A stretch of DNA of 64,000 bases, from contig CANMQP010000005.1 of the NCBI GenBank assembly GCA_947500035.1, positions 930,001-994,000 on the forward strand. The letters are read 5' to 3'. Positions 38,416 to 46,698 of this stretch are shown piece after piece (positions within the stretch are counted from its first letter, which is position 1; the number at the start of each line of letters is the position of its first letter). The position numbers were made by a program, and so were the translations under genes. This DNA is from an uncultured Kiloniellaceae bacterium. GTDB taxonomy: Bacteria; Pseudomonadota; Alphaproteobacteria; Kiloniellales; Kiloniellaceae. The notes beneath the pieces were generated by a model, which worked only from the letters and a program-made list of their open reading frames with translations, made no database searches and had not been told where the DNA came from.

Positions 38416-39501
38416 TTAGTCCCTTTCCCGGCGATGGAAAACCTCCAGCCGGTCCTCCGCAAGCGCAATCGAGCGCTCGAGCGAGAATTTACGCATCTCC
38501 GCCAGCCGATCCAGTCCAAAACCGGCGATGGCAGGCAGGCCGTCCCCGCCGATCACCCCGCCGGCACGGAACCAGGCAATCCGGTCCACCAGGTCTTCAG
38601 CCATGAAGCTTCCCGCCAGCTTTGCCCCGCCCTCGACCAGCAGACGTGTCACGCCCATGGCCGCGAGGATTGTCAGGAGGTCCGGCACGGACAGTACATT
38701 CTCTGTATTTCTGGGAATCTCCACAACCTCGACACCGGCGTCATGGTACTTCTGCAAATGCTGCTCTTCAGTGCCGGATTGAGTGAAAATGAGCGTGGAT
38801 TGCTCGTCCGCCCGTGCCACCAGATCATGTTCCAGCGGCAGGCGGAGACGGCCGTCCACAACAATGCGCCGCGGCGAGCGGTCGGCCAGTCCGGGCAGAC
38901 GCACGTCGAGCCGGGGATTGTCCGCCAGGGCGGTTCCACTGCCCACCAGGATGGCATCATGTGTCGCGCGCAAGAGATGCCCGCGCGCCCGGGCGGCGGC
39001 TCCGGTGATCCACTGACTCTCCCCGCTCCGGGTCGCGATCCGGCCGTCGAGCGTGGAGGCCACCTTGAGAGTGACCATTGGCCGCAGCTCCGCGGTGCGA
39101 CGTAAAAAGCCCTCGTTGAGCGAACGCGCCGCCGCTGCCTCGGTGCCGACCGAGACCTCAATGCCCGCATCGCGCAGTTTCTCGATCCCCCGCCCCTTGA
39201 CCCGTCCGTCGGGGTCCTCCAACGCCACCACGCAGCGGGCGATACCGGCCTCGACCAGCGCATCGGCGCAGGGCGGTGTCTCGCCATGATGGGAACAGGG
39301 CTCCAGCGTTACATACGCGCAGGCGCTCTTCGCAGCCTCTCCGGCCTGCCGCAGAGCCTCGGTTTCGGCATGGGGACGGCCGCCGGGCTGGGTCCAGCCG
39401 CGGCCAACCACGCGCCCGTCTTTGACGATAAGGCATCCGACCGCAGGATTAGGTGCAACCCGGCCCAAACCGCGCGCTGCAAGGTTGAGCGCCGCGCGCA
39501 T
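38416..39501 (-). CDS. ribD: Bifunctional riboflavin deaminase/reductase
   Basis: RibD deaminates and then reduces the pyrimidine intermediate. Seen are the deaminase zinc ligands in GGRPHAETEAL and LEPCSHHGETPPCADALVEA, and the reductase half from MVTLKVASTLDGRIATRSGE through RLLVEGGAKLAGSFMAEDLV. The reading frame is open well upstream, inside nrdR. The ATG at 39501 is the first with a Shine-Dalgarno-like aggac and gives about 361 residues, the family length; a GTG or TTG about 20 codons further up, overlapping nrdR, cannot be excluded. Confidence 0.94.
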   Translation of the reverse strand: MRAALNLAARGLGRVAPNPAVGCLIVKDGRVVGRGWTQPGGRPHAETEALRQAGEAAKSACAYVTLEPCSHHGETPPCADALVEAGIARCVVALEDPDGRVKGRGIEKLRDAGIEVSVGTEAAAARSLNEGFLRRTAELRPMVTLKVASTLDGRIATRSGESQWITGAAARARGHLLRATHDAILVGSGTALADNPRLDVRLPGLADRSPRRIVVDGRLRLPLEHDLVARADEQSTLIFTQSGTEEQHLQKYHDAGVEVVEIPRNTENVLSVPDLLTILAAMGVTRLLVEGGAKLAGSFMAEDLVDRIAWFRAGGVIGGDGLPAIAGFGLDRLAEMRKFSLERSIALAEDRLEVFHRRERD

Positions 39502-39520
39502 GAACGCGGCGTCCTGTTCT

Positions 39521-39979
39521 TTAGTCCTGGTCGATACCGAGCTTGCCAACGAATTCACCAAAGTCCCGGGCTTCGCGGAAATCGCGATAGACCGATGCAA
39601 AGCGCACGTACCCCACTTGATCGAGTGTCGCCAGGGCATCCATCACCAGTTCACCGATCAGCTTGGTCGGAATCTCGCTCTCACCGGAAGATTCCAGCCG
39701 CCGCACGATGCCGTTGATCACCCGCTCGACCCGGTCGCGGTCGACAGGCCGTTTCTGCAGGGCGATGGTCATGGAGCGCGCCAGCTTGTCCCGGTCGAAG
39801 GGCTCCCGCTGGCCACTGCCCTTCACGACGGTCAGTTCGCGCAGCTGCACGCGCTCGAAGGTCGTAAAACGCGCCGCGCAGTTCGGACACTGCCTGCGTC
39901 GCCGAATGGCGGAATGATCCTCAGTCGGCCTCGAGTCTTTGACTTGAGTATCTTCATGACCGCAAAACGGACAACGCAT
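39521..39979 (-). CDS. nrdR: Transcriptional repressor NrdR
   Basis: NrdR represses ribonucleotide reductase genes according to ATP/dATP levels. The 152-residue protein starts [20 protein letters not shown], with the second zinc pair in [20 protein letters not shown], then an ATP-cone (about 48-138) with [20 protein letters not shown]. The ATG at 39979 has caggagggg in front, which rules out the longer frame to 40024. It lies between glyA and ribD, a standard alphaproteobacterial order. Confidence 0.96.
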   Translation of the reverse strand: MRCPFCGHEDTQVKDSRPTEDHSAIRRRRQCPNCAARFTTFERVQLRELTVVKGSGQREPFDRDKLARSMTIALQKRPVDRDRVERVINGIVRRLESSGESEIPTKLIGELVMDALATLDQVGYVRFASVYRDFREARDFGEFVGKLGIDQD

Positions 39980-40051
39980 ATTTCCCCTCCTGACGACCCG
40001 GAGATCATCCAACAGCAAATTCAAACCAGCTACTCATACAAATCTTACAAA

Positions 40052-40087
40052 CCAGACCGGACCAACAAGCCAGACCGGATCAACAAG
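40052..40087. repeat. Two tandem 18-bp repeats between glyA and nrdR
   Basis: ccagaccggaccaacaag (40052-40069) is followed by ccagaccggatcaacaag (40070-40087), 17 of 18 identical, 15 nt past the glyA stop in the direction of transcription. Confidence 0.85.
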
Positions 40088-40102
40088 AAAGTCAGGCCAC
40101 GC

Positions 40103-41407
40103 TCACAGATCAGGATAAATCGGGAAGCGGCGGCAGAGCGCCACCACTTCGGAACGCACTTCCGATTCGATCTTGCTGTTATCTTCGCGGTTAGCAGCCA
40201 GTCCGTCCAGTACGCGGCTGATCAATTCGCCCACCAGGGTGAATTCCGCCGGACCGAAGCCCCGCGTGGTACCCGCCGGTGTGCCCAGCCGGATCCCGGA
40301 GGTCACCGTGGGTTTCTCCGGATCGAAAGGCACGCCGTTCTTGTTGCAGGTGATCCCAGCCCGGTCCAGGCTCTCCTCGGTGATGTTACCGGTCAGGCCC
40401 TTGGGGCGCAGGTCGACGAGCATCAGATGCGTGTCGGTTCCGCCCGAAACGATGTCGCAGCCGTTCTGCATCAGCACCTCGGCCAGCGTTTTCGCATTGT
40501 CGACGACCGTCTTCGAATAGGTCTTGAATTCCGGCCGCAGAGCTTCTCCGAAGGCCGCCGCCTTGGAGGCAATGGCATGCATCAGCGGGCCACCCTGCAA
40601 ACCAGGAAAAGCCGCCGAGTTGATCTTCTTACCCAGATCCAGGTCATTGGAGAGGACCATGCCGCCCCGACCGGCGCGCAGTGTTTTATGGGTCGTGGTG
40701 GTGACCACATGAGCATGGGGGATTGGGCTCGGGTGAACGCCACCAGCGACCAGACCCGCGAAATGCGCCATATCCACATGGAAGTATGCCCCGACCTCGT
40801 CCGCGATTTTCCGGAAGCGGGCAAAGTCGATATGACGGGGATAGGCAGAACCGCCGGCAATGATCATCTTAGGCTTGTGTTCGCGCGCCAGCGCCTCGAC
40901 CTGCTCGAAATCGATCTGGCCGTCGTCTTCGCGCACCCCGTACTGCACCGCATTGAACCACTTGCCCGACAGGTTCGGTCTCGCGCCATGAGTCAAATGG
41001 CCGCCCGCGGAAAGGGACATGCCCAAGATGGTATCGCCCGGCTGCAGAAGCGCCAGCATCACACACTGATTGGCCTGCGCGCCCGAATGGGGCTGTACAT
41101 TGACGAAGCTGCAGTCAAAGAGCTTCTTGGCCCGTTCGATCGCAAGTTCTTCCGCAACATCAACGAACTCACAGCCGCCGTAGTAGCGCCGGCCGGGATA
41201 TCCTTCCGCGTACTTATTCGTCAGGACGGAGCCCTGGGCTTCCAGCACCGCCCTTGAGACGATGTTTTCCGAGGCGATCAGTTCAATCTGATCCTGCTGG
41301 CGGTGCAATTCGTCGCGAATGGCAGCCGCAAGTTCGGGGTCGCTCTCCGCCAGCGAGGCGGAAAAGAAAGCGTTATCTGAATCAGCCTGTGAGGCGACTG
41401 CAGTCAT
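40103..41407 (-). CDS. glyA: Serine hydroxymethyltransferase
   Basis: GlyA converts serine and tetrahydrofolate to glycine and methylene-tetrahydrofolate using PLP. The 434-residue protein shows [40 protein letters not shown], the PLP-lysine segment [19 protein letters not shown] (about 229-247) and the C-terminal [14 protein letters not shown]. It stands at the head of the glyA-nrdR-rib group, and an 81-nt gap separates it from rpiB. Confidence 0.97.
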   Translation of the reverse strand: MTAVASQADSDNAFFSASLAESDPELAAAIRDELHRQQDQIELIASENIVSRAVLEAQGSVLTNKYAEGYPGRRYYGGCEFVDVAEELAIERAKKLFDCSFVNVQPHSGAQANQCVMLALLQPGDTILGMSLSAGGHLTHGARPNLSGKWFNAVQYGVREDDGQIDFEQVEALAREHKPKMIIAGGSAYPRHIDFARFRKIADEVGAYFHVDMAHFAGLVAGGVHPSPIPHAHVVTTTTHKTLRAGRGGMVLSNDLDLGKKINSAAFPGLQGGPLMHAIASKAAAFGEALRPEFKTYSKTVVDNAKTLAEVLMQNGCDIVSGGTDTHLMLVDLRPKGLTGNITEESLDRAGITCNKNGVPFDPEKPTVTSGIRLGTPAGTTRGFGPAEFTLVGELISRVLDGLAANREDNSKIESEVRSEVVALCRRFPIYPDL

Positions 41408-41451
41408 GGCGCTCGTTCTCCAACAAAATCCAAAGGTGAATTGAAAACACT

Positions 41452-41503
41452 AACCGAGTTTATCAACCGAGTTTATCAACCGAGTTTATCAACCGAGTTT
41501 GGC
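41452..41503. repeat. Four 13-bp tandem repeats spanning the rpiB stop codon
   Basis: The unit aaccgagtttatc occurs perfectly at 41452, 41465 and 41478, and a fourth copy at 41491 is intact for its first 10 bases. On the minus strand the first copy read encodes the last residues and the TGA stop of rpiB (KLG-stop), so the copies past it repeat the gene's own end in non-coding DNA. Confidence 0.9.
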
Positions 41504-41935
41504 CACTCGTCGTTCGTGACGTTCGCCGCCGGCGAACTCCGTTGCCAGGAAGACCTCGAGACAGGCCTTGGCCACGTCGACGCCGGTCGTGCGCGCGCCC
41601 AGGGCCAGCACGTTCGCGTCGTTGTGCTCCCGGGCGAGCCGCGCGGTCGTCTCGTCATGACACAAAGCCGCGCGTACCGACGGATTCCGGTTCGCGGCAA
41701 TAGAGATGCCGATGCCTGAGCCACAGACCAGAACGCCGCGCTCGACCTTGCCCAGCTCAATGACCTGTGCGAGCGCAACGCCGAAATCGGGATAGTCGAC
41801 GGAGTCAGGACCATAGGTGCCAAGATCCAGAACCGTGTGGCCCGCGGCCTCCAAGGCCTTGCTGAGAATGGCTTTGAGTTCGAAGCCGGCATGGTCTGCC
41901 GCAATAGCGATAGGTCTCTCAGTCATGAAGGTCAC
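41489..41935 (-). CDS. rpiB: Ribose-5-phosphate isomerase B
   Basis: A 148-residue RpiB/LacAB-family isomerase interconverting ribose 5-phosphate and ribulose 5-phosphate. It has IAIAADHAGFELKAILSKAL, the active-site GVLVCGSGIGISIAANR with Cys (about 71), and CHDETTARLAREHNDANVL. ATG at 41935 or three codons later (MTERPIA). It is the gene upstream of glyA on the minus strand. The last codons are part of a tandemly repeated 13-mer. Confidence 0.95.
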   Translation of the reverse strand: MTFMTERPIAIAADHAGFELKAILSKALEAAGHTVLDLGTYGPDSVDYPDFGVALAQVIELGKVERGVLVCGSGIGISIAANRNPSVRAALCHDETTARLAREHNDANVLALGARTTGVDVAKACLEVFLATEFAGGERHERRVAKLG

Positions 41936-42239
41936 TTAACCTGAAATCTGGTGCGTCTGGCGCGAATCTGCGAAGTGCGCGCGGACACTAACATAGCAAA
42001 TCGCGCAATGAAAAGCGGTGCGGAGCACCAGAAGTTCCCTTTGGCGCCAGAAACTTCAAACCACATCCTGACCAGCGTTCCGGACGAAATCTCTTTGACT
42101 CCGGATAGTTGCATTCCCATCTATGCGTCAAGGAAGGCCCGGACACAACGCACTGAAATAACTGATTAGTTGACATTATTTTATTGTTGTGCAAATTTTT
42201 TCGGAAAATACAGTATTTCTGATACCAAGCGGAATAAAA
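41936..42239. promoter_or_regulatory. Divergent rpiB-mucR promoter region, AT-rich on the mucR side
   Basis: About 300 nt between divergent start codons. A consensus -35 ttgaca lies at 42170-42175 on the plus strand within a very AT-rich stretch (ttgacattattttattgt). The matching -10 is poor. MucR/Ros proteins bind AT-rich DNA and commonly repress their own gene, so autoregulation through this stretch is likely. Confidence 0.45.
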
Positions 42240-42683
42240 ATGACTGAAGCTGTAAGCCCACAACTGACTTCCATAGACATTTTGCGAATGACATCCGATG
42301 TTGTCGCATCTTACGTTCGCAACAATGCAGTTGCCGGCGACGAACTGCCCGGCATCATCCAGACCGTTCATGATTCTCTCATGCATCTGAAGAACGGGAC
42401 GCCTGGCGCAGGAGAAGCGCCCAAACCCGCGGTTTCCATAAAGAAATCGATCACGCCGGACCATATCGTCTGCCTTGAAGACGGAAAAAAACTGAAGATG
42501 CTGAAGCGCTATCTTCGAACCACGCATGGCATGACCCCCGAGGAGTACCGCGCAAAATGGGGTTTGTCCTCCGACTACCCGATGGTGGCTCCGAACTACG
42601 CCGCGCAACGCTCCGCTTTCGCCAAGAAGATTGGCCTGGGACGCGGTGCAAAGCAAAGCCGCAGGCGTGGCAAGGCCGCTTAA
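42240..42683 (+). CDS. MucR/Ros-family regulator with incomplete zinc-ligand set
   Basis: A 147-residue MucR-type regulator. The N-terminal DILRMTSDVVASYVRNNAVA is the oligomerisation region, and the C-terminal HIVCLEDGKKLKMLKRYL with THGMTPEEYRAKWGLSSDYP and APNYAAQRSAFAKKIGLG is the DNA-binding part. In Ros the zinc finger has two Cys three apart; here the second is Asp (CLED), as in Ros homologues that fold without zinc. The ATG at 42240 is chosen over an upstream ATG at 42189, which would place the AT-rich promoter inside the gene. These proteins act as H-NS-like global regulators. Confidence 0.92.
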   Translation: MTEAVSPQLTSIDILRMTSDVVASYVRNNAVAGDELPGIIQTVHDSLMHLKNGTPGAGEAPKPAVSIKKSITPDHIVCLEDGKKLKMLKRYLRTTHGMTPEEYRAKWGLSSDYPMVAPNYAAQRSAFAKKIGLGRGAKQSRRRGKAA

Positions 42684-42699
42684 TGCCTTTTGTTGGGAT

Positions 42700-42731
42700 C
42701 GAGACAGCAAGAGGCTGTCTCGTATCTTTTT
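42700..42731 (+). terminator. Intrinsic terminator of mucR
   Basis: cgagacagc / gctgtctcg form a perfect 9-bp stem with loop aagag (42700-42722), followed by tatcttttt. It is 16 nt past the mucR stop. Confidence 0.85.
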
Positions 42732-43406
42732 GTTAAAGCTTGGATAAAGTATACAATACTGTTTTGATTATGTTTTTGCGCCTCTGTTGGTCCGTCGCGC
42801 AACCAACAGAGCAGTTCAAAACCAGCCTGCGCTTTGAGTGCTAACTCTATAGAATATAAGGTTTCAGATCGGCTTCGCCGCTCCGTCGAAATGAACCTCC
42901 AAGACCAAGCATCGAAACGAACCGCCGGGACGAGCTCTCGTGACGCGCGGGTGACCTCACACCACGGATCAGACGCGGGTGGCAAAAAGAATTAGTTCAC
43001 AATTACACGACCCTATTTGCTCGGTCGTGCAATTTTTCTACTTTTTTCCATTAATCGATCGGTTTTAGATCGTGAAGAAATCGGTATTTTCGATCGTGGA
43101 CACACCATTTTGGCGAAAAATATCTTGCCGGACTGACGGAAAATCCATGCCCGGGAGAGCGCCTCAAACAGTCGGACTTTAAAGGACGAACATCCCCTCT
43201 ATAGCACAGCACCTTGGCTGGGTTTCCCCTGAGATTCGAGCAAAATAAACAACTTATATGCGTTTACACATTTAGTTTTTTGTTTAAACGTACAACTACA
43301 ATACCTATTATCAGGCCTTTTGAATAGCTCCAGACCTGCGGCGGGCACTCGCGTGCTGATTGATTATCACGTCCGATCAGAGGGGTCGGAGGAGTCGCTC
43401 AAGATT
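42732..43406. other. Long AT-rich non-coding tract after mucR, with possible small RNA
   Basis: About 670 nt with no supportable protein gene. After the mucR terminator there is a promoter-like pair ttgtta (42730-42735) and tacaat (42752-42757) with a 16-nt spacer, and a second terminator-like hairpin at 43006-43029. A transcript of roughly 270 nt could run between them. Further right (43040-43110) the heptamer gatcgtg recurs, and at 43245-43320 the DNA is very AT-rich with the arms cgttta / taaacg. This could be a MucR-bound region. Confidence 0.35.
43006..43041 (+). terminator. Orphan intrinsic terminator in non-coding DNA
   Basis: cacgacc (43006-43012) and ggtcgtg (43023-43029) form a 7-bp stem with a 10-nt loop, followed by caatttttctacttttt. 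No protein gene ends before it, so it may close a small RNA. Confidence 0.55.
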
Positions 43407-43619
43407 TCAGACAAGAAGGCCGCGTGCGCCCGCACCGGCCGCCTCGGACTTGGCCAGCAGGTACCTCAGTTTGCGCAGGGCATTTTGCTGCAGGACGAAT
43501 TCCCCGGCCGATGGCGGACCAACAATCACGGCCTCGGTCATGGTCGGTGTGTGCATCGCCGAGACTTTGACATAGGCGCCAATCTGTATGAACTCGATGA
43601 TGACGTCGGAGTCTTTCAT
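43407..43619 (-). CDS. Small DUF6898-type protein
   Basis: A 70-residue protein beginning MKDSDVIIEFIQIGAYVKVS and continuing AMHTPTMTEAVIVGPPSAGE, then LQQNALRKLRYLLAKSEAA. This is the pattern of the DUF6898 family, short cytosolic alphaproteobacterial proteins of unknown function. It has no operon partner: non-coding DNA flanks it on both sides. Recognition is by motif memory, so the family name is moderately certain; that it is a gene is likely. Confidence 0.72.
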   Translation of the reverse strand: MKDSDVIIEFIQIGAYVKVSAMHTPTMTEAVIVGPPSAGEFVLQQNALRKLRYLLAKSEAAGAGARGLLV

Positions 43620-44039
43620 TCTCGAATGTCCGATCCTTCACTACACGGCTTCACAAGGCCAACCGGCACCGCATCGGGGCGTTCGCTGCCCTGACAGTCT
43701 TCTAAGCGGCACCCCAGGTCGTTTTAACCGCTGAACTTGAGAAACCGGAACGCCCTGGTGAAGAAGCGCCCCAAACGCTCGTAAGGTCTTGGCGCCGATA
43801 CCTGGCGCGCAATCACGATTTTGTAGATCATAGTCCCTTCTTGTCACCGCCGCATCTTTGCAGCCAAGTGACGGGCCTGGGTACGACCGGACTCTCACTT
43901 TCAGGTGCTTTTCCCAAAAGTCTCAAGGAGATACCGGACAAAAAAAACCACCGGCAAAGCGACCCGAAGCCCGCCTGACCGATGGTTTGTGTGTTTCGTG
44001 TGGCAAGGTATGACCTGCCCTTTGTATCTGTCGCGGCGC
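43620..44039. other. Gene-free gap between DUF6898 gene and MarR gene
   Basis: About 420 nt. Short open frames exist on both strands (for example 43641-43898 minus), but none has a recognisable domain, a good ribosome site or codon usage like its neighbours. No strong hairpin was seen. Confidence 0.4.
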
Positions 44040-44513
44040 TTATGCTGCCGGCGATATCCTGCTGGAATACTGCCCTGGCACAGACCAGAACTGCTGCAGG
44101 CGGCTCAGCGCCTCGTTGGCGGACCGCAGAACCTCATCGGACAGCTGCGCGCTCTGCAGGCCATTCTCGGCATGCTGATCAAAGAGCTGGCCGAGCGCCT
44201 GACAGATCTTCAGGCCGGTTTCCGACGCGCGCACATGGAAAGAGCGGCGATCGTGCAGCGAGCGTTCCTGGATCAGGTAGCCGTTTTCGACCATCTTTTT
44301 GACGTTATAGGAGACGTTCGAGCCCAGGTAATACCCGCGCTGCGTCAGCTCGCCAACGGTCAGCTCTTCGTCACCAATATTGAACAGAATCAACGCCTGA
44401 ACGTTGTTGAGGTCACGCACGCCCATTCGGTCCAGTTCAGACTTTACGACCTCAAGGCACTGGCGGTGCAGGCGTTCAACCAAACTAATCGTCTCTAAGT
44501 ATGAGGCCTTCAC
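44040..44513 (-). CDS. MarR-family regulator, LdtR-like
   Basis: A 157-residue winged-helix protein of the MarR family. LDRMGVRDLNNVQALILFNI is the dimer/winged-helix entry, ELTVGELTQRGYYLGSNVSY the recognition helix and KKMVENGYLIQERSLHDRRS the wing. The YYLGSNVSYNVKK stretch resembles LdtR, a Liberibacter and Rhizobiales regulator of cell-wall L,D-transpeptidase genes. It follows the valine-degradation genes on the same strand, after a gap with palindromes that may be its operator. Confidence 0.85.
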   Translation of the reverse strand: MKASYLETISLVERLHRQCLEVVKSELDRMGVRDLNNVQALILFNIGDEELTVGELTQRGYYLGSNVSYNVKKMVENGYLIQERSLHDRRSFHVRASETGLKICQALGQLFDQHAENGLQSAQLSDEVLRSANEALSRLQQFWSVPGQYSSRISPAA

Positions 44514-44554
44514 GGCAACCTCGCATCATGTTGTTCAGGTGGAAGCAATAATCC

Positions 44555-44593
44555 TGATTAATCATGCCTGGAGGTTGTTAAAACTTGATTAAG
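44555..44593. promoter_or_regulatory. Candidate MarR operator palindromes
   Basis: A perfect 10-bp palindrome tgattaatca (44555-44564) lies about 42 nt upstream of the MarR start, and a related imperfect one actt-gatt-aagt is at 44582-44593, between mmsB and the regulator. MarR proteins usually bind such dyads and repress themselves. Role inferred from position. Confidence 0.4.
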
Positions 44594-44622
44594 TGGTCGT
44601 CGATAGCCGAGCTATACAACTC

Positions 44623-45507
44623 TTAGGTTTCTCGCAGCATCTTAATGATGGCCGAGTAATCGAGATCTCCGCGCCCAGACTTCACAAACATTGTATAGAG
44701 CGCGGAGGCTTCCGCCCCCAGAGGTGTGGGGACCCCGGCCTGATGGGCCGCCGCCTGAGCCAACCTGAGGTCTTTTTGCATCATCGAAGCCGCAAAACCC
44801 GGCTTATAGTCGCGATTCGCCGCCGAATTTTCAACCAAACCCGGAACCGGGTTGTGGTTCAACATCGCCCAACAGGATCCTGAAGAGGTCGAGGAAATCT
44901 CCTGAAGCTTCTCCGGCGCCAGCCCGAGAGTCTCGCCCAGTGTGAAGGCCTCGGAAATCCCAAGCATGGTGATGCCCAGGATCATATTGTTGCAGACCTT
45001 TGCCACCTGTCCGTTCCCCGCCGCGCCCGCATGGACGATGTTGCGGCCCATGATCTCGAACAGCGGCTTGCCGCGGGCAAAGGCCGCATCGGGTCCGCCG
45101 ACCATAAAGGTCAGGGTGCCACCGTCGGCCCCCGCCACGCCGCCGGAGACCGGCGCGTCGAGCATGGCATGACCGGCCGCCGCCGCGGCTTCGTGGACTT
45201 CGCGGCAGCTGGTCACATCAATCGTCGAGGAATCGATGAAAAGCGTATCCGGATCCGCCTGCGCGATCAGGCCCTCGGCGCCGAGATAGACCGAACGGAC
45301 GTGTTCGCCCGCCGGCAGCATGGTCACCACTGCCCGGCAGCCTTTCACTACCTCTGCCGCCGCGGAAACCGTTTCGATACCGTTGGCGGCCGCAATCTCC
45401 AGCGCGCCTGCCCCCAGATCGAAGCCCCTCACCTTGTGGCCGGCCTGAACCAGGTTCTTGGCCATTGGGCCGCCCATGTTTCCCAAACCGATGAAACCGA
45501 TATCCAT
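44623..45507 (-). CDS. mmsB: 3-hydroxyisobutyrate dehydrogenase
   Basis: The enzyme oxidises 3-hydroxyisobutyrate to methylmalonate semialdehyde with NAD in valine breakdown. The 294-residue protein starts with the NAD fold IGFIGLGNMGGPMAKNLV, has the substrate-loop DAPVSGGVAGADGGTLTFMV (about 119-138) and the catalytic Lys in GNGQVAKVCNNMILG (about 168). It is the last of three co-directional genes after the acyl-CoA dehydrogenase and the hydroxyisobutyryl-CoA hydrolase, which fixes the identity. Confidence 0.95.
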   Translation of the reverse strand: MDIGFIGLGNMGGPMAKNLVQAGHKVRGFDLGAGALEIAAANGIETVSAAAEVVKGCRAVVTMLPAGEHVRSVYLGAEGLIAQADPDTLFIDSSTIDVTSCREVHEAAAAAGHAMLDAPVSGGVAGADGGTLTFMVGGPDAAFARGKPLFEIMGRNIVHAGAAGNGQVAKVCNNMILGITMLGISEAFTLGETLGLAPEKLQEISSTSSGSCWAMLNHNPVPGLVENSAANRDYKPGFAASMMQKDLRLAQAAAHQAGVPTPLGAEASALYTMFVKSGRGDLDYSAIIKMLRET

Positions 45508-45570
45508 GATCCGCTAGCTCCCTAAATTGCTCCGCCCATTCGCAGCAGCCTGTTCGTTTTTTTTGTAATC

Positions 45571-46650
45571 TTAAGAGAATGTCAGGTCCCGGTCACCCAG
45601 AGCCTCGAAGTAGCGCTCAACCATGTCCTCCGAGACCTCTTCCAGTGTCGCCGGCGACCATTTCGGCGCATGATCCTTATCGATCAGCACCGAACGAACA
45701 CCCTCATAGAAGTCATGCTCGGCCATAAAGGCCTGACTCATGCGGTACTCCATGATCATGGCATCGTCGAACGCCATATCTTTTCCCCGGCGCAGCTGTT
45801 CCAGGGAGACCTTCATGGAGGCCGGCGAGCGGCTCAGCAGAGTGGACAGGGTCTCGCGGGCCCAGTCGCCCTCTTCGGCTTTCAGAGACGCGATGATCTC
45901 TTCCACGGAACTGGCGGCAAAGATCCGGTCGATCTGCGCCTGTTGTGCCCGCAAGGGGGCTTCCCCCGGATCCTTGGCAAAGCCTTCGATCACCTTGGCC
46001 GCGACGGCCTTCGAGTCACCGCTCCAATCCGCCTGGGCAAAGGCCGCTTCCAGCGCCGGCATGTCCACACTCTCGATGTAGGCATTGGCAAGACCGCTGT
46101 AGAGACAATCCGCTGGCTTGATCCGGGCCCCGGTCAGCGCGAGATAACAGCCAATCTCTCCCACCAGTCTTGGCAGGAAGTAACTTCCGCCCACGTCCGG
46201 GAAGAGCCCGATCGCGGTTTCAGGCATGGCGGCGCGGGTGCGTTCGGTCGCAACCCGGAACGCGCCCAGAATCGAGACGCCGACACCGCCGCCCATGGTG
46301 AAACCGTCGATCAGCGCGATGTAGGGCTTGGGGTACTGGAAGATCCGGCGGTTGAGCCGGTATTCCTCAAAGAAAAAGTCGGCCTGCAGGCCCGTGGTCG
46401 ATCCCGTTTCCTTCGCGGCCAGTCCCGCTTTGTAGACATCGATCACATCGCCGCCGGCGCAGAACGCACGGTCCCCGGCACCCCGGATCACCACGGCCGC
46501 AATGGAATCGTCGTCCTCCCAGGCTGCCAGTTGAGGATCCATCAGGCGGATCATGTTCAGGGTCAGGGCGTTGAGGGATTTCGGCCGGTTCAGCGTGATG
46601 AAGCCAACAGCTCCCTGCTGTTCGAAGAGGACCTCTTCGCTATCGCTCAT
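45571..46650 (-). CDS. 3-hydroxyisobutyryl-CoA hydrolase
   Basis: A 359-residue crotonase-fold protein that releases 3-hydroxyisobutyrate from its CoA ester. Features are GAVGFITLNRPKSLNALTLN, the oxyanion hole GAGDRAFCAGGDVIDVYKAG, EYRLNRRIFQYPKPYIALID followed by GFTMGGGVGVSILGAFRVAT, and PETAIGLFPDVGGSYFLPRL. Length and the last motif separate hydrolase from ordinary enoyl-CoA hydratase (about 260). It lies between the dehydrogenase genes, 48 and 63 nt away. Confidence 0.92.
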   Translation of the reverse strand: MSDSEEVLFEQQGAVGFITLNRPKSLNALTLNMIRLMDPQLAAWEDDDSIAAVVIRGAGDRAFCAGGDVIDVYKAGLAAKETGSTTGLQADFFFEEYRLNRRIFQYPKPYIALIDGFTMGGGVGVSILGAFRVATERTRAAMPETAIGLFPDVGGSYFLPRLVGEIGCYLALTGARIKPADCLYSGLANAYIESVDMPALEAAFAQADWSGDSKAVAAKVIEGFAKDPGEAPLRAQQAQIDRIFAASSVEEIIASLKAEEGDWARETLSTLLSRSPASMKVSLEQLRRGKDMAFDDAMIMEYRMSQAFMAEHDFYEGVRSVLIDKDHAPKWSPATLEEVSEDMVERYFEALGDRDLTFS

Positions 46651-46698
46651 GTTTGGGTTTCCTGTAAAAATCTGATCTGGATGTGGGTGGAACGCTTC

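Noticed and set aside
39422-41257. Plus-strand frame of 611 codons
   Set aside because: Antisense to ribD, nrdR and glyA, all firmly identified; no family features.
17291-41503. Short repeats considered as CRISPR
   Set aside because: Copies are directly adjacent with no spacers, units are 13-18 bp and no cas gene is present.
42680-42985. Minus-strand frame of 101 codons downstream of mucR
   Set aside because: It covers the mucR terminator, lacks a ribosome site and shows no family pattern.
43641-43898. Minus-strand frame of 85 codons
   Set aside because: Low-complexity basic product, no ribosome site, no domain; left as non-coding.
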